Of a DNA stretch of 30,621 nucleotides, positions 16,272 through 22,526 are shown piece after piece. The notes beneath the pieces are model-generated. The model had not been told where the DNA came from, made no database searches, and was given only the letters and a program-made list of their open reading frames with translations. Position numbers and translations under genes: made by a program. Source of the stretch: a virus. The stretch's first letter is position 1, and each line of letters opens with the position of its first letter. The stretch lies in the IMG/VR virus record IMGVR_UViG_3300044825_000829, positions 1 to 30,621 of that record, one strand, 5' to 3'.

Positions 16272-16480
16272 TCGCTGATATTGGAACGACATATCGTGAG
16301 ATTCACATTCATGGTGCATCCGGTGCTTTCTATATCGGCGGCAGCAATGTCACCGATTCCACTGGATTCAAGATTGACAATGGCGAGAAGATTGTTTTCA
16401 TGCTCACACCAACTGAAAAAATGTATGGAATCACTTCATCAGGTTCAGCAACCTGTGGGTATTTCATCTCTAACAGGTAA
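16226..16480 (+). CDS. Small beta-rich virion-associated protein
   Basis: An 84-residue, all-beta protein: AGQVTITTTATLIADIG, then IHIHGASGAFYIGGSNVTDSTGFKIDNGEK and a final LTPTEKMYGITSSGSATCGYF. The pattern (quasi-repeating beta strands, Gly/Ser/Thr-rich, one Cys near the end) resembles small proteins encoded among tail genes that bind or decorate virions. An AGGAG site at 16215-16219 precedes the ATG. I cannot name the family confidently; it is probably structural, perhaps a fibre accessory or a head decoration, and is unlikely to be an enzyme. Confidence 0.65.
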   Translation: MAQAGQVTITTTATLIADIGTTYREIHIHGASGAFYIGGSNVTDSTGFKIDNGEKIVFMLTPTEKMYGITSSGSATCGYFISNR

Positions 16481-16491
16481 GGAATAAGGGA

Positions 16492-16689
16492 ATGACCCCT
16501 GCTGATTGGGCTGGCTTGATCGTCAGCGTGATTTCTGTTGCCGGCGCATTCATCGCAGCAATTCGATGGCTGGTCAAACACTATCTGAACGAACTTCGCC
16601 CGAATGGTGGATCAAGTTTGAAGGATTCCGTCACGCGACTTGAAGGCCAAGTCAATGAAATCATGCGCATTCTGATGGAGCGCAAATGA
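16492..16689 (+). CDS. Membrane/coiled-coil protein of the lysis cassette
   Basis: A 65-residue protein with one transmembrane helix (about residues 6-28, WAGLIVSVISVAGAFIAAIRW) followed by a basic stretch and a C-terminal coiled coil (SLKDSVTRLEGQVNEIMRIL). Proteins with this plan often lie next to endolysin and holin in actinobacteriophages and may act as a second holin-type or pinholin-like partner. The stop overlaps the endolysin ATG (ATGA). The lysis role is inferred from position and topology. Confidence 0.7.
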   Translation: MTPADWAGLIVSVISVAGAFIAAIRWLVKHYLNELRPNGGSSLKDSVTRLEGQVNEIMRILMERK

Positions 16690-17156
16690 AATCACAGAAT
16701 GGTTGGCCGGCATCTCCCGATCCGAAGGCCATCAAAATCAAGTCATACAAAATCCCCGGAACTGACATCAAAGTTCGGGTGGCAGAAGCGGTTGCACCTT
16801 TGCTTGTTCATTTCGCAGCAGAATTCCATGAGCGTGTGGAGAAGATTGATGCTGGAACTCTCGATGACTGGGGATTTGCGTTTCGGCTAGTACGCGGCAG
16901 CGAAGATTCACTTTCGAATCATAGTTCGGGAACGGCGCTCGACCTGAACGCAAAAATTCATCCGCTTGGAAAACGCGACACCTTCACACCAGAGCAAAGG
17001 GAAATCCTTGATGAACTCTGCAAGAAGTATCTTTTGCGCGGTGGGTACACCTACAAGAACCGACCCGATGACATGCATTTTGAGATCAATGCAACACCCA
17101 AAGAAGTGAAAGAACGCATCAAGGCACTTGGCCTTGGGAAGTTGGAGAGCAAATGA
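16686..17156 (+). CDS. Endolysin, M15-type peptidase
   Basis: A 156-residue zinc peptidase of the VanY/L-alanyl-D-glutamate endopeptidase type (peptidase M15). The metal and catalytic signature is complete: SNHSSGTALDLN (His79, Asp86) and DDMHFEIN (Glu or Asp before His131). It would cut peptide cross-links in the cell wall at lysis. It is a compact single-domain enzyme with no visible cell wall-binding domain or signal peptide, so it would need the adjacent holin for release. It overlaps both neighbouring lysis genes by four bases. Confidence 0.9.
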   Translation: MKSQNGWPASPDPKAIKIKSYKIPGTDIKVRVAEAVAPLLVHFAAEFHERVEKIDAGTLDDWGFAFRLVRGSEDSLSNHSSGTALDLNAKIHPLGKRDTFTPEQREILDELCKKYLLRGGYTYKNRPDDMHFEINATPKEVKERIKALGLGKLESK

Positions 17157-17371
17157 AGTTGAATCCAAAGTTGAGCGCAGCAGCGGGAACTTACTTCCGC
17201 GCATTGCTGGTGCTTGTCATCACCTTGATGGCAACTGTCGGCAAGTCACCTTGGGATTTCTCTGCCGATGATTGGAGAATGGTGGCCAACGGCGTGTGGG
17301 CTTCCTTCTTGCCAGTTATCATGAGAGCGTTGAATCCGAAGGATGCCACCTACGGCAACATAAAGGAGTAA
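17153..17371 (+). CDS. Holin
   Basis: A 72-residue protein with two hydrophobic segments (about residues 15-29 and 41-60) and a typical late motif, VWASFLPVIMRALNPKDATYG. This tail matches holins of actinobacteriophages that follow the endolysin gene. It probably forms the membrane pore that releases the endolysin and times lysis. It overlaps the endolysin stop (ATGA) and is the last gene of the lysis cassette; the next gene starts four bases later. Confidence 0.8.
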   Translation: MKLNPKLSAAAGTYFRALLVLVITLMATVGKSPWDFSADDWRMVANGVWASFLPVIMRALNPKDATYGNIKE

Positions 17372-17375
17372 ATAA

Positions 17376-17639
17376 ATGAACCGGGGGAAGATACTTGATG
17401 AAGCCAAACGGCTGATTCATACCGACAGGCAGAAAGACTACGGCCACCCACGCATCAATCATCAACGGATTGCATCGCTGTGGTCAGTTATTCTTGAAAC
17501 AGAAGTGACACCAGCGCAAGCAGCCTTGTGCATGGCGATGGTCAAAGCAGCAAGACTTGTGCAGACACCCGATCATGAGGATTCCTACATTGACGGCGCT
17601 GCATATTTTGCGATTGCTGGTGAACTCAGCCATGAGTGA
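17376..17639 (+). CDS. DUF6378-like protein
   Basis: An 87-residue helical protein: RGKILDEAKRLIHTDRQKDYGHP, then FxS-type linker, ETEVTPAQAALCMAMVKAARL and DSYIDGAAYFAIAGEL. The HTDRQKDYGHP and the final YIDGAAYxAIA are characteristic of a small phage family (DUF6378) of unknown function found in many dsDNA phages. An AAGGAG site precedes it. It lies between the holin and the glycan genes and overlaps the following gene by eight bases, so it may be expressed late with them. Confidence 0.7.
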   Translation: MNRGKILDEAKRLIHTDRQKDYGHPRINHQRIASLWSVILETEVTPAQAALCMAMVKAARLVQTPDHEDSYIDGAAYFAIAGELSHE

Positions 17640-18309
17640 TTTGGCCATCATCACACCAAGCCGCAGCAGACCACAGAACATTGAAGCACTTTTGCAATCG
17701 TTTGAAGATACCGATGCCAAATGCAAATTGGTTGTTGTCGTAGATGATGACGATCCTGAACTTGAAAAATATAAAGCCATCAAGATTCCCCTCTTGATTC
17801 AATTGCCCCGCGAAGGAAAAGGCATGGCGCGACCACTCAATCGCGCAGCCCAAATCCTGCGGGGCGAATTTTCGTTTTTCGGCTTCCTTGGAGATGATCA
17901 CCGCCCACGCACAAAGAACTGGGATGAAATCATCATCAGCGAACTGGAAGACATGCCCGTTGGATTGGTTTATGCAAACGACCTTCTGCAAGGTCATCGC
18001 CTTCCCACGCAAGTTTTCATGACCGCAAACATTGTGGATGCGTTGGGTGGGATGGTTCCGCATGGCTTTGAACATTTGTTCTTGGACAACTTCTGGCTGA
18101 AGTTGGGGCAAGACCTGCAAGCCATCCGATATTTGGGTGATGTCATCATCGAACACATGCATCCCTTCGCCGGCAAAGGTCAGATGGATGCGTTGTATCA
18201 GGAAGTGAATAACCCTAACCTTTCCAATCGTGACCAAATGAGATTTGCCGAATACATCAAGTCAGTTGATTATCAAGAACTTTTGGATGTGCTTGCATGT
18301 ATGAAGTGA
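17632..18309 (+). CDS. Glycosyltransferase, GT-A type
   Basis: A 225-residue protein with the opening LAIITPSRSRPQNIEALLQS, common to GT-A glycosyltransferases, a first acidic nucleotide-binding site VVVVDDDDPE (residues 34-43) and a second metal-like motif FFGFLGDDHRPRT (83-94, GDD). The helical C-terminus includes HGFEHLFLDNFWLKLGQ and a conserved late His in IIEHMHPF. I start at the ATG at 17632, eight bases inside the previous gene; an in-frame opening at 17557 would extend far into that gene. First of three likely sugar genes; the acceptor is unknown but virion glycosylation is likely. Confidence 0.75.
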   Translation: MSDLAIITPSRSRPQNIEALLQSFEDTDAKCKLVVVVDDDDPELEKYKAIKIPLLIQLPREGKGMARPLNRAAQILRGEFSFFGFLGDDHRPRTKNWDEIIISELEDMPVGLVYANDLLQGHRLPTQVFMTANIVDALGGMVPHGFEHLFLDNFWLKLGQDLQAIRYLGDVIIEHMHPFAGKGQMDALYQEVNNPNLSNRDQMRFAEYIKSVDYQELLDVLACMK

Positions 18310-19019
18310 TTTCATATTCGTTGTATGGCACAAATGAGCGATACACCATCGGCGCAATCAAGAATGCACTATTGGCACAAGAATTCTTTCCCAATGCGCA
18401 GGTGTGGTTCTATGTCGGCCAATCAGTTCCATTGCCTATCAAGCAGACCTTGGAATTGATGATGAATGTGCGTGTCAAAGAAGTGGATGAACCCGAAGAC
18501 AACTTCGCCCGGTTATGGCGATATTACGCCTTCAGCGATGAGAAGGCTTCCCTTGTTCTCTGTCGAGATGTGGATCCCCGGTTAGGCCAGCGGGAAAGTG
18601 TGGCACACGCACACTTCAAGAAGTCACTCTTTGATGCTCACATCCTCAAAGATCATCCATCAGGTCACAACTATCTGATCAGCGCCGGGATGTTTTCGGC
18701 ATACACAAAGAACTTGCGGGATATGAAGGAATGGATCACCGACTACCGGAAGACCGCCCGCGATTACTACATGACCGACCAAGACTTCCTTGCTTCCATC
18801 ATTTATCCGCGCATCAAAGAGAAAGTGCTGGTGCATGATGACTACTATCAAACGCCGGTGGAAGGAAAGAGCGAACGGCGCAACTTCCCCATCCCACGCA
18901 TCAGCACCTTCAATCACATCGGCGCGGCGCTCAATGCTGATGACACATTCTTTTTCACCGATGATGCCAAAAGACATTTTGCAGAAACAGGTTCGCACTA
19001 TTATGAAACGGGGCAATGA
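18297..19019 (+). CDS. Glycosyltransferase-like protein
   Basis: A 240-residue protein that opens EVISYSLYGTNERYTIGAIKNA, followed by a hydrophobic strand VWFYVG, the nucleotide-sugar motif LVLCRDVDPRL (DVD at 91-93) with the RE pair that follows it, and HAHFKKSLFDAHILKDHPSGH. This is the signature of a small glycosyltransferase family encoded near O-antigen or glycan genes and in phages. It probably transfers a hexose; the partner could be the other gene products of this cassette. It starts at ATG 18297, 13 bases inside the preceding gene, and its stop overlaps the next start. Confidence 0.7.
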   Translation: MYEVISYSLYGTNERYTIGAIKNALLAQEFFPNAQVWFYVGQSVPLPIKQTLELMMNVRVKEVDEPEDNFARLWRYYAFSDEKASLVLCRDVDPRLGQRESVAHAHFKKSLFDAHILKDHPSGHNYLISAGMFSAYTKNLRDMKEWITDYRKTARDYYMTDQDFLASIIYPRIKEKVLVHDDYYQTPVEGKSERRNFPIPRISTFNHIGAALNADDTFFFTDDAKRHFAETGSHYYETGQ

Positions 19020-19897
19020 TGGACATCCTTATCACCGGCAGCGAAGGTTTTGTTGGCCGCGCATTCCAGCGACATTTTGAGAAAGACAGAAACAACCATG
19101 TGATGCGCATTGACATCAACAAATCATCACATGCGATGGATGCCAGACATTTCTTTTCGTACAACAAACATCAATTTGATTTGATCATCCATCTGGCGGC
19201 GATAGTCGGTGGCCGCGCCACCATCGAAGGTCAGCCGATGGCGGTGGCATCTGACCTTGCCATTGATAGCGACTTCTTTCAGTGGGCTTTGAAAACCAAA
19301 CCCAAGCGGATTGTATATTTCTCATCATCAGCGGCATATCCAACTTTTCTGCAAGAGCAACCCGGAACGCAATTGCAAGAACGCGACATTGATTTGGCAA
19401 ACATCAAGAATCCAGATTTGACCTATGGATGGGTGAAACTCACTGGTGAAATGCTGGCAAATTATGTGCGCAAAGAAGGATTGAAAGTTTCCATCTTCCG
19501 ACCATTTAGCGGATATGGAACTGATCAAGATGCGGCCTACCCATTCCGCGCCTTCATCGAGCGTGCCAAAGACTTCACCAATCCTTTTGAAATCTGGGGC
19601 GATGGAACGCAGACCCGCGACTTCATCCACATCGAAGATGTCGTGCGGGCAACCTTGGCCGGCATCGAAGCCGATGTGGAAGTTGCCAACCTTTGCACCG
19701 GGCGGGCAACCGACTTCAACACGCTGGCTCAAATGGTGGCGGCTGAAGCCGGCTATCAACCGGCCTTCAGACGGCTTCAGGATGCCCCTAGGGGCGTTTC
19801 CTACCGGGTGGGCGACCCCACCTTCATGAACACCTTCTACACCCCTCAAATCGCCTTAGAAGAAGGAATTGCTAGGGCGCTGGCGGGGGTCATTTAG
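19016..19897 (+). CDS. NAD-dependent epimerase/dehydratase (extended SDR)
   Basis: A 293-residue extended short-chain dehydrogenase/reductase acting on nucleotide sugars. Visible features: Rossmann motif GSEGFVG (8-14), acid after strand 2 (RIDIN), LIIHLAA (57-62), the Ser site YFSSSAAY (101-108), catalytic YGWVK (Tyr137, Lys141), FRPFSGYG and the WGDGTQTRDFIHIEDV segment typical of UDP-glucose epimerase/GDP-fucose synthase relatives. It could epimerise or reduce an activated sugar for the two glycosyltransferases upstream. The exact substrate cannot be read from sequence. A second ATG follows immediately (19019). Last gene before the strong terminator. Confidence 0.85.
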   Translation: MMDILITGSEGFVGRAFQRHFEKDRNNHVMRIDINKSSHAMDARHFFSYNKHQFDLIIHLAAIVGGRATIEGQPMAVASDLAIDSDFFQWALKTKPKRIVYFSSSAAYPTFLQEQPGTQLQERDIDLANIKNPDLTYGWVKLTGEMLANYVRKEGLKVSIFRPFSGYGTDQDAAYPFRAFIERAKDFTNPFEIWGDGTQTRDFIHIEDVVRATLAGIEADVEVANLCTGRATDFNTLAQMVAAEAGYQPAFRRLQDAPRGVSYRVGDPTFMNTFYTPQIALEEGIARALAGVI

Positions 19898-19924
19898 ACG
19901 AATCGGACATTTGCCACCTGCCCC

Positions 19925-19953
19925 TGCCCCTGCCGGCGGGGGCAATTTTTTTT
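19925..19953 (+). terminator. Intrinsic terminator of late genes
   Basis: The 20-base segment 19925-19944 folds completely on itself (TGCCCC...GGGGCA outer pairs, one T-G wobble, GCC/GGC inner pairs) and is followed two bases later by eight Ts (19946-19953). This is the clearest Rho-independent terminator in the window; it closes the late block after the epimerase gene, 28 bases past its stop. Confidence 0.9.
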
Positions 19954-19996
19954 GCCCAAAACCGGGTTTTGACTTGCGCGATCCTTGCCAATGGCT

Positions 19997-20045
19997 TTAT
20001 TGTATATACATGAAGCCAAGGTGGTTTCAGAAAAGGGGCAACAAA
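19997..20045 (+). promoter_or_regulatory. Promoter-leader repeat, copy 1
   Basis: A segment with TATTGTATATACATG, then a 6-bp hairpin GAAGCC/GGTTTC (20012-20017 and 20023-20028), then AGAAAAGGGG as ribosome site seven bases before GTG 20046. A closely similar segment starts at 20926. TATACA or TATATA could serve as the -10 box; I do not see a good -35 box. TGTATATACA (20001-20010) is a perfect palindrome and a possible operator. Confidence 0.6.
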
Positions 20046-20222
20046 GTGAAAATCACAAAGACAGCACAGCGAGCAGTTTTGAAAGACATCCGCAATCAAT
20101 TGAAGTGGGTCGAACAAGCCATCAAAGATGGCGATCAAAACTGGATTGATGTTTATTCTGATCAACTATCAGCAACAGCAATGGAATTGCACTCTGAAGT
20201 CATGAAGCAAAAGGGGGAATAA
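20046..20222 (+). CDS. Small helical protein of the first early unit
   Basis: A 58-residue, charged, helical protein of unknown function (KITKTAQRAVLKDIRNQLK, then EQAIKDGDQNWIDVYSDQLS). I choose GTG 20046 rather than the in-frame ATG at 20010 because the segment 19997-20038 is repeated at 20926-20967, where the corresponding sequence is a non-coding leader: there it reads into a stop after ten codons. The AAAAGGGG site lies seven bases before the GTG. It is the first gene after the late terminator and probably heads an early operon. Two bases separate it from the next gene. Confidence 0.65.
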   Translation: MKITKTAQRAVLKDIRNQLKWVEQAIKDGDQNWIDVYSDQLSATAMELHSEVMKQKGE

Positions 20223-20224
20223 CA

Positions 20225-20566
20225 ATGGCAATCATGATGGGAAGAAATTACAAAACAGAAGAAGAATATCGTGCATTTGAAACAGACAATTTGTTTGGTG
20301 AAAAGTATTACGAAAAACAAAACAACAGACGCGGGCATTCATTTTTGTCTTGTGCTTTTTGTGGTCGAGATACATCAAAGCAAGGAAAATCAAATGGTGT
20401 GATGGTTGGTGCTGGTGGTGCGCTGATTGTTCATCCAGATGACTATGAAAAAGCGCGTGATGGTGGAGATATGGGCTGGTTTCCAGTTGGTACTGAATGC
20501 ATCAAAGAAGTGCCAGCCGAATTTCGTATGGCAAATCCTTATGACGACAAAGTGAATGGGGTGTGA
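20225..20566 (+). CDS. Zinc-ribbon-like protein, paralogue A
   Basis: A 113-residue protein with a zinc-binding half CAFCGRDTSKQG (CxxC) and a second Cys in MGWFPVGTECIKEVP. The same arrangement (CxxCGR...GGxxMGWxPVGxECxK) is seen in the protein encoded at 20977, so the two are paralogues. Between the Cys elements is a Gly-rich stretch VMVGAGGALIVHPDDY. I do not know the function; such small single-ribbon proteins in early phage genes often bind host proteins or nucleic acid. The N-terminus has a charged helix (KTEEEYRAFE). An A-rich segment with GGGGGAA precedes the ATG. Confidence 0.7.
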   Translation: MAIMMGRNYKTEEEYRAFETDNLFGEKYYEKQNNRRGHSFLSCAFCGRDTSKQGKSNGVMVGAGGALIVHPDDYEKARDGGDMGWFPVGTECIKEVPAEFRMANPYDDKVNGV

Positions 20567-20820
20567 TGATGATTCAAACCAAAAATGGCATTTTCTATTC
20601 GCCAAGCAGCATCATCGAAGCGCATCAAATCCTTGCTGCCAATCATGGCAAGCGGATGGACATTCTTGTTTTTCATGGCGCTGACAATCATTTGATTTCT
20701 GATGTGTATGCCCGGCCATCGGTGGATGGCTTGGGGATCGTCTGCCGAAAGTACCGGGGAAGGAACTGGTGGCACGCCGCATCCCTTGAATCGGTCTTCA
20801 CCATCCGGGTGCGGGCGTAG
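20566..20820 (+). CDS. Hypothetical 84-residue early protein
   Basis: An alpha/beta protein of unknown family: QTKNGIFYSPSSIIEAHQIL, then RMDILVFHGADNH, VDGLGIVCRKYRGRNWW and a final strand. The start overlaps the previous stop (ATGA, two adjacent ATGs at 20566 and 20569; an in-frame GTG at 20563 is also possible). A GGGG site lies a few bases upstream. Its C-terminus runs into the GC-rich hairpin region at 20830-20881. No motif assigned. Confidence 0.6.
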   Translation: MMIQTKNGIFYSPSSIIEAHQILAANHGKRMDILVFHGADNHLISDVYARPSVDGLGIVCRKYRGRNWWHAASLESVFTIRVRA

Positions 20821-20829
20821 GGGCTGGCC

Positions 20830-20859
20830 GACCCCCGGATTTGGCGGGTTCCGGGGGTC
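20830..20859 (+). terminator. GC-rich hairpin, terminator-like
   Basis: Perfect 9-bp stem GACCCCCGG (20830-20838) / CCGGGGGTC (20851-20859) with a 12-base loop, ten bases after the stop of the 20566 gene. It is followed by AAAAACG, not Ts. It overlaps a second possible hairpin, GGTCAAAA (20856-20863) / TTTTGACC (20874-20881), so only one of the two can form. Probably an end or attenuator of the first early unit. Confidence 0.6.
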
Positions 20860-20920
20860 AAAAACGATGACCATTTTGACCGAACTATTTTTGGCCAAAT
20901 GTTGAGCATCAGCCGCCGGG

Positions 20921-20976
20921 TACGATATCGTATATACATGGAGCCGGGGGGCTTCAAAGAAAAGGGGTAAGGCAAG
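20921..20976 (+). promoter_or_regulatory. Promoter-leader repeat, copy 2
   Basis: Second copy of the segment at 19997: TATCGTATATACATG, hairpin GGAGCC/GGCTTC (20940-20945 and 20950-20955), AGAAAAGGGG, then ATG at 20977. It contains a perfect 12-bp palindrome TACGATATCGTA (20921-20932). Relative to copy 1 the hairpin changes keep pairing (A-T to G-T and G-T to G-C), which supports a selected RNA structure. Candidate -10 TATATA or TATACA; no clear -35. Confidence 0.6.
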
Positions 20977-21243
20977 ATGACAACAACAGCAAAAATTCAA
21001 GCAGGGGAACAACCTAACTTTGCAGAACCAAAAGCAAATGTTGGTTGGTCTGATCAATTTTGTGTGCAATGTGGTCGCAAGACTGGCAACAATCCTTGGA
21101 TGGTCGAAGTTGTTTTCGGTGGAGAAATTCGTTTGCAAGATGGAACTGAAGCAGACATTGATGATCCCGGTTATATGGGATGGTGGCCAGTAGGCAATGA
21201 GTGTGCAAAAGCATTTGCACCAAATCTTTTGAAGAAAATCTGA
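20977..21243 (+). CDS. Zinc-ribbon-like protein, paralogue B
   Basis: An 88-residue protein paralogous to the one at 20225: CVQCGRKTGNNPWMVEV matches the CAFCGRDT part, and YMGWWPVGNECAKAFAP matches MGWFPVGTECIKEVP. The Cys pairs probably bind one zinc ion. It sits directly behind the second copy of the promoter-leader repeat, whereas paralogue A is the second gene behind copy 1, so the unit was probably duplicated. Function unknown; small host-directed or nucleic acid-binding roles are possible. The ribosome site is AAAAGGGG. Confidence 0.7.
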   Translation: MTTTAKIQAGEQPNFAEPKANVGWSDQFCVQCGRKTGNNPWMVEVVFGGEIRLQDGTEADIDDPGYMGWWPVGNECAKAFAPNLLKKI

Positions 21244-21257
21244 AAGCAGCGTACTTT

Positions 21258-21298
21258 CCCCGGCGCAAGCCGGGGATGGTGCGAAGTCGTCAGACTTC
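21258..21298 (+). promoter_or_regulatory. Two tandem tetraloop hairpins
   Basis: CCCCGGC-GCAA-GCCGGGG (21258-21275; 7-bp stem with a GNRA-type loop) and GAAGTC-GTCA-GACTTC (21283-21298; 6-bp stem), seven bases apart, in the 80-base gap between two early genes. No T-run follows. They may stabilise the mRNA or mark a processing site. Confidence 0.6.
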
Positions 21299-21323
21299 AC
21301 AACAACAAAAAGGGAGAATGAAA

Positions 21324-21524
21324 ATGCCAAAGTTCAACAAAGGTGATCGTGTTATTTATCAAGATCGCGTTGCCATCATTGAAGATGTTCATTTCTACTT
21401 GCCAAAAGCAGATGGCAGCCGCAAGAAAATGATTTGGTATTCAGTCAGATTTGATGGAATGAATTCATCATACGCAGTTGCACAAAAAACAAATTCACTT
21501 CAAAAAATAAAGGCAGGTGCATGA
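21324..21524 (+). CDS. SH3-like small protein
   Basis: A 66-residue protein, MPKFNKGDRVIYQDRVAIIE, followed by a hairpin (FYLPKADGSRKKMIWYSVRFDG) and a short helix. The KGDRV start and alternating strands suggest an SH3/KOW-like barrel, a common fold of small phage proteins that touch RNA polymerase or nucleic acid; this is inference. The start is ATG 21324 with GGGAGA six bases upstream; an in-frame ATG at 21318 is too near the ribosome site. ATGA coupling to the next gene. Confidence 0.65.
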   Translation: MPKFNKGDRVIYQDRVAIIEDVHFYLPKADGSRKKMIWYSVRFDGMNSSYAVAQKTNSLQKIKAGA

Positions 21525-21679
21525 TGTCGCGCAAACAATGGTTTGAGGTTTTGATAGTTACAGAAAAAACAGTTCGCATCTTTGCCGAAGATGAGGATGA
21601 TGCCAAAGAAAAAGCAAGCCATAAATATGAACCGCTGTGGACTGTTGAAAATGCATGGCCGCAATCAAGGGGGGAATAA
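21521..21679 (+). CDS. Acidic 52-residue early protein
   Basis: A small gene whose first ATG overlaps the previous stop (ATGATG). The peptide SRKQWFEVLIVTEKTVRIFA has a beta strand pair, followed by a strongly acidic turn (EDEDDAKEKA) and a C-terminus YEPLWTVENAWPQSRGE. No family recognised. Coupling at both ends (a GGGGGG site at its end serves the next gene) makes it a credible gene although it is short. Confidence 0.6.
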   Translation: MMSRKQWFEVLIVTEKTVRIFAEDEDDAKEKASHKYEPLWTVENAWPQSRGE

Positions 21680-21681
21680 CA

Positions 21682-21852
21682 ATGGGCGCATACAAAAACA
21701 TTGCCATCGAATATCAGGAGATGTTCAATCAGGTTGCCAGCAACTTCCAGATGGCAGCGGAAATCCCTGACACCGAATTGTGGGAAGCGGTGTTGGTGAA
21801 CACCATCGCCATGCTTCCTTCATGGCTTGAAGGATTGCAGGAACTCAAATGA
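21682..21852 (+). CDS. Helical 56-residue early protein
   Basis: A short, helical, slightly acidic protein (GAYKNIAIEYQEMFNQVASN, then AEIPDTELWEAVLVNTIAML and PSWLEGLQELK). The start at ATG 21682 has a GGGGGG ribosome site eight bases upstream. ATGA overlap with the next gene. No family or motif recognised; a small protein-binding early product is possible. Confidence 0.6.
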   Translation: MGAYKNIAIEYQEMFNQVASNFQMAAEIPDTELWEAVLVNTIAMLPSWLEGLQELK

Positions 21853-21983
21853 GGGATTGGTTCATCGCCGGATTGATGTGGGGATTGTCGGTCTATTTTT
21901 TCCGATATGCCTACAAATCCGGCAAGAAGAAATTGGAGTTCGAAGAAGGCTTGAAAAAAATACTAGATGAAGGGGGAAGGTAA
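21849..21983 (+). CDS. One-helix membrane peptide, 44 residues
   Basis: Not long enough for ordinary gene calling, but flanked by an ATGA overlap before and a TAATG overlap after. It opens with a hydrophobic helix (WFIAGLMWGLSVYFFRYAYK), then a charged C-terminal helix (GKKKLEFEEGLKKILDEGGR). This is a single transmembrane segment with a cytoplasmic helical tail. Function unknown. GAAGGGGGAAGG at its end also serves as ribosome site for the following gene. Confidence 0.65.
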   Translation: MRDWFIAGLMWGLSVYFFRYAYKSGKKKLEFEEGLKKILDEGGR

Positions 21984-22174
21984 TGGTCAAGAGAATCCGG
22001 GCATTCCGAATCGAGGATGAACTGTGGAATCGCGCAGTCAGCCAAAGTCAGCGTGATGGGATCACAGTCAGCGAGATTCTGCGTGATTGTCTTGTGAACT
22101 ATGTCGGCGTGTCGAAGAAGGGGAAGCGCAAGGGTGTCAATACACTTGTGCATACGAAAAGGGGGCAAGCATGA
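21983..22174 (+). CDS. Ribbon-helix-helix DNA-binding protein
   Basis: A 63-residue protein with the plan of a CopG/Arc-type repressor: a basic strand (VKRIRAFRIEDELW), helix one (RAVSQSQRDG), the turn, helix two (TVSEILRDCLVNYV) and a basic tail. Such proteins dimerise and contact DNA through the strand. It could regulate the early genes, and the palindromes TGTATATACA (20001) and TACGATATCGTA (20921) are possible targets; both are inferences. The start uses ATG overlapping the previous stop (TAATG). Confidence 0.75.
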   Translation: MVKRIRAFRIEDELWNRAVSQSQRDGITVSEILRDCLVNYVGVSKKGKRKGVNTLVHTKRGQA

Positions 22175-22329
22175 GTGTTTGGTATATCGTCATTTGGGTA
22201 GGCATTGCAGCAACCCTTGGTTGGCTTGCGATGTATCAGCCCAATGACATCATCGAAGAAACAATGAAACAAGAAATCAACGAACATCAGCGCCAAATGG
22301 ATGCGCTGAAGAAAGCGGTGAGCAAATGA
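22171..22329 (+). CDS. One-helix membrane peptide, 52 residues
   Basis: Begins MSVWYIVIWVGIAATLGWLAMYQP, a single transmembrane helix, followed by a charged coiled-coil-like tail (EETMKQEINEHQRQMDALKKA). GGGGGCAAG ribosome site; ATGA overlaps before and after. Function unknown. It is one of three membrane peptides in this small-gene cluster, and could be an early membrane-acting factor such as a superinfection-exclusion or host-takeover peptide. Confidence 0.65.
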   Translation: MSVWYIVIWVGIAATLGWLAMYQPNDIIEETMKQEINEHQRQMDALKKAVSK

Positions 22330-22526
22330 GCAAGGGGGCATTTCCACAAGTCGGGGATGAAGTGTTGATTTCGTTCACCGGCAAAGTTTCAGCAATCTTC
22401 ACCAGCGTTTTTGGCATTGACATCATCACAGTTGATTCAGGTGAGGGTGAAGATAAATGCCGGAACACCTTTTGGCCAGCCAATCAGAATGTGGCAATCA
22501 GCATCATCGAGAGGGCAAACCCATGA
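22326..22526 (+). CDS. Small SH3-like protein
   Basis: A 66-residue protein: GAFPQVGDEVLISFTGKVSAI, FGIDIITVDSGEGEDK, and a final beta strand NVAISII. The VGDEVxISFTGKV opening is typical of SH3/KOW-like barrels. No family assigned. Two genes with this fold type (see 21324) occur in the same cluster. ATGA overlaps on both sides show it is in the same operon. Confidence 0.6.
   Translation: MSKGAFPQVGDEVLISFTGKVSAIFTSVFGIDIITVDSGEGEDKCRNTFWPANQNVAISIIERANP

Noticed and set aside
20010-20045. ATG 20010 as the start of the first early gene
   Set aside because: The same sequence in the second copy (20938) runs to a stop after ten codons, and the ribosome site lies downstream, before GTG 20046.
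20539-21330. 263-residue minus-strand frame
   Set aside because: It spans the GC-rich hairpins, the duplicated leader and two supported genes and has no recognisable protein pattern.
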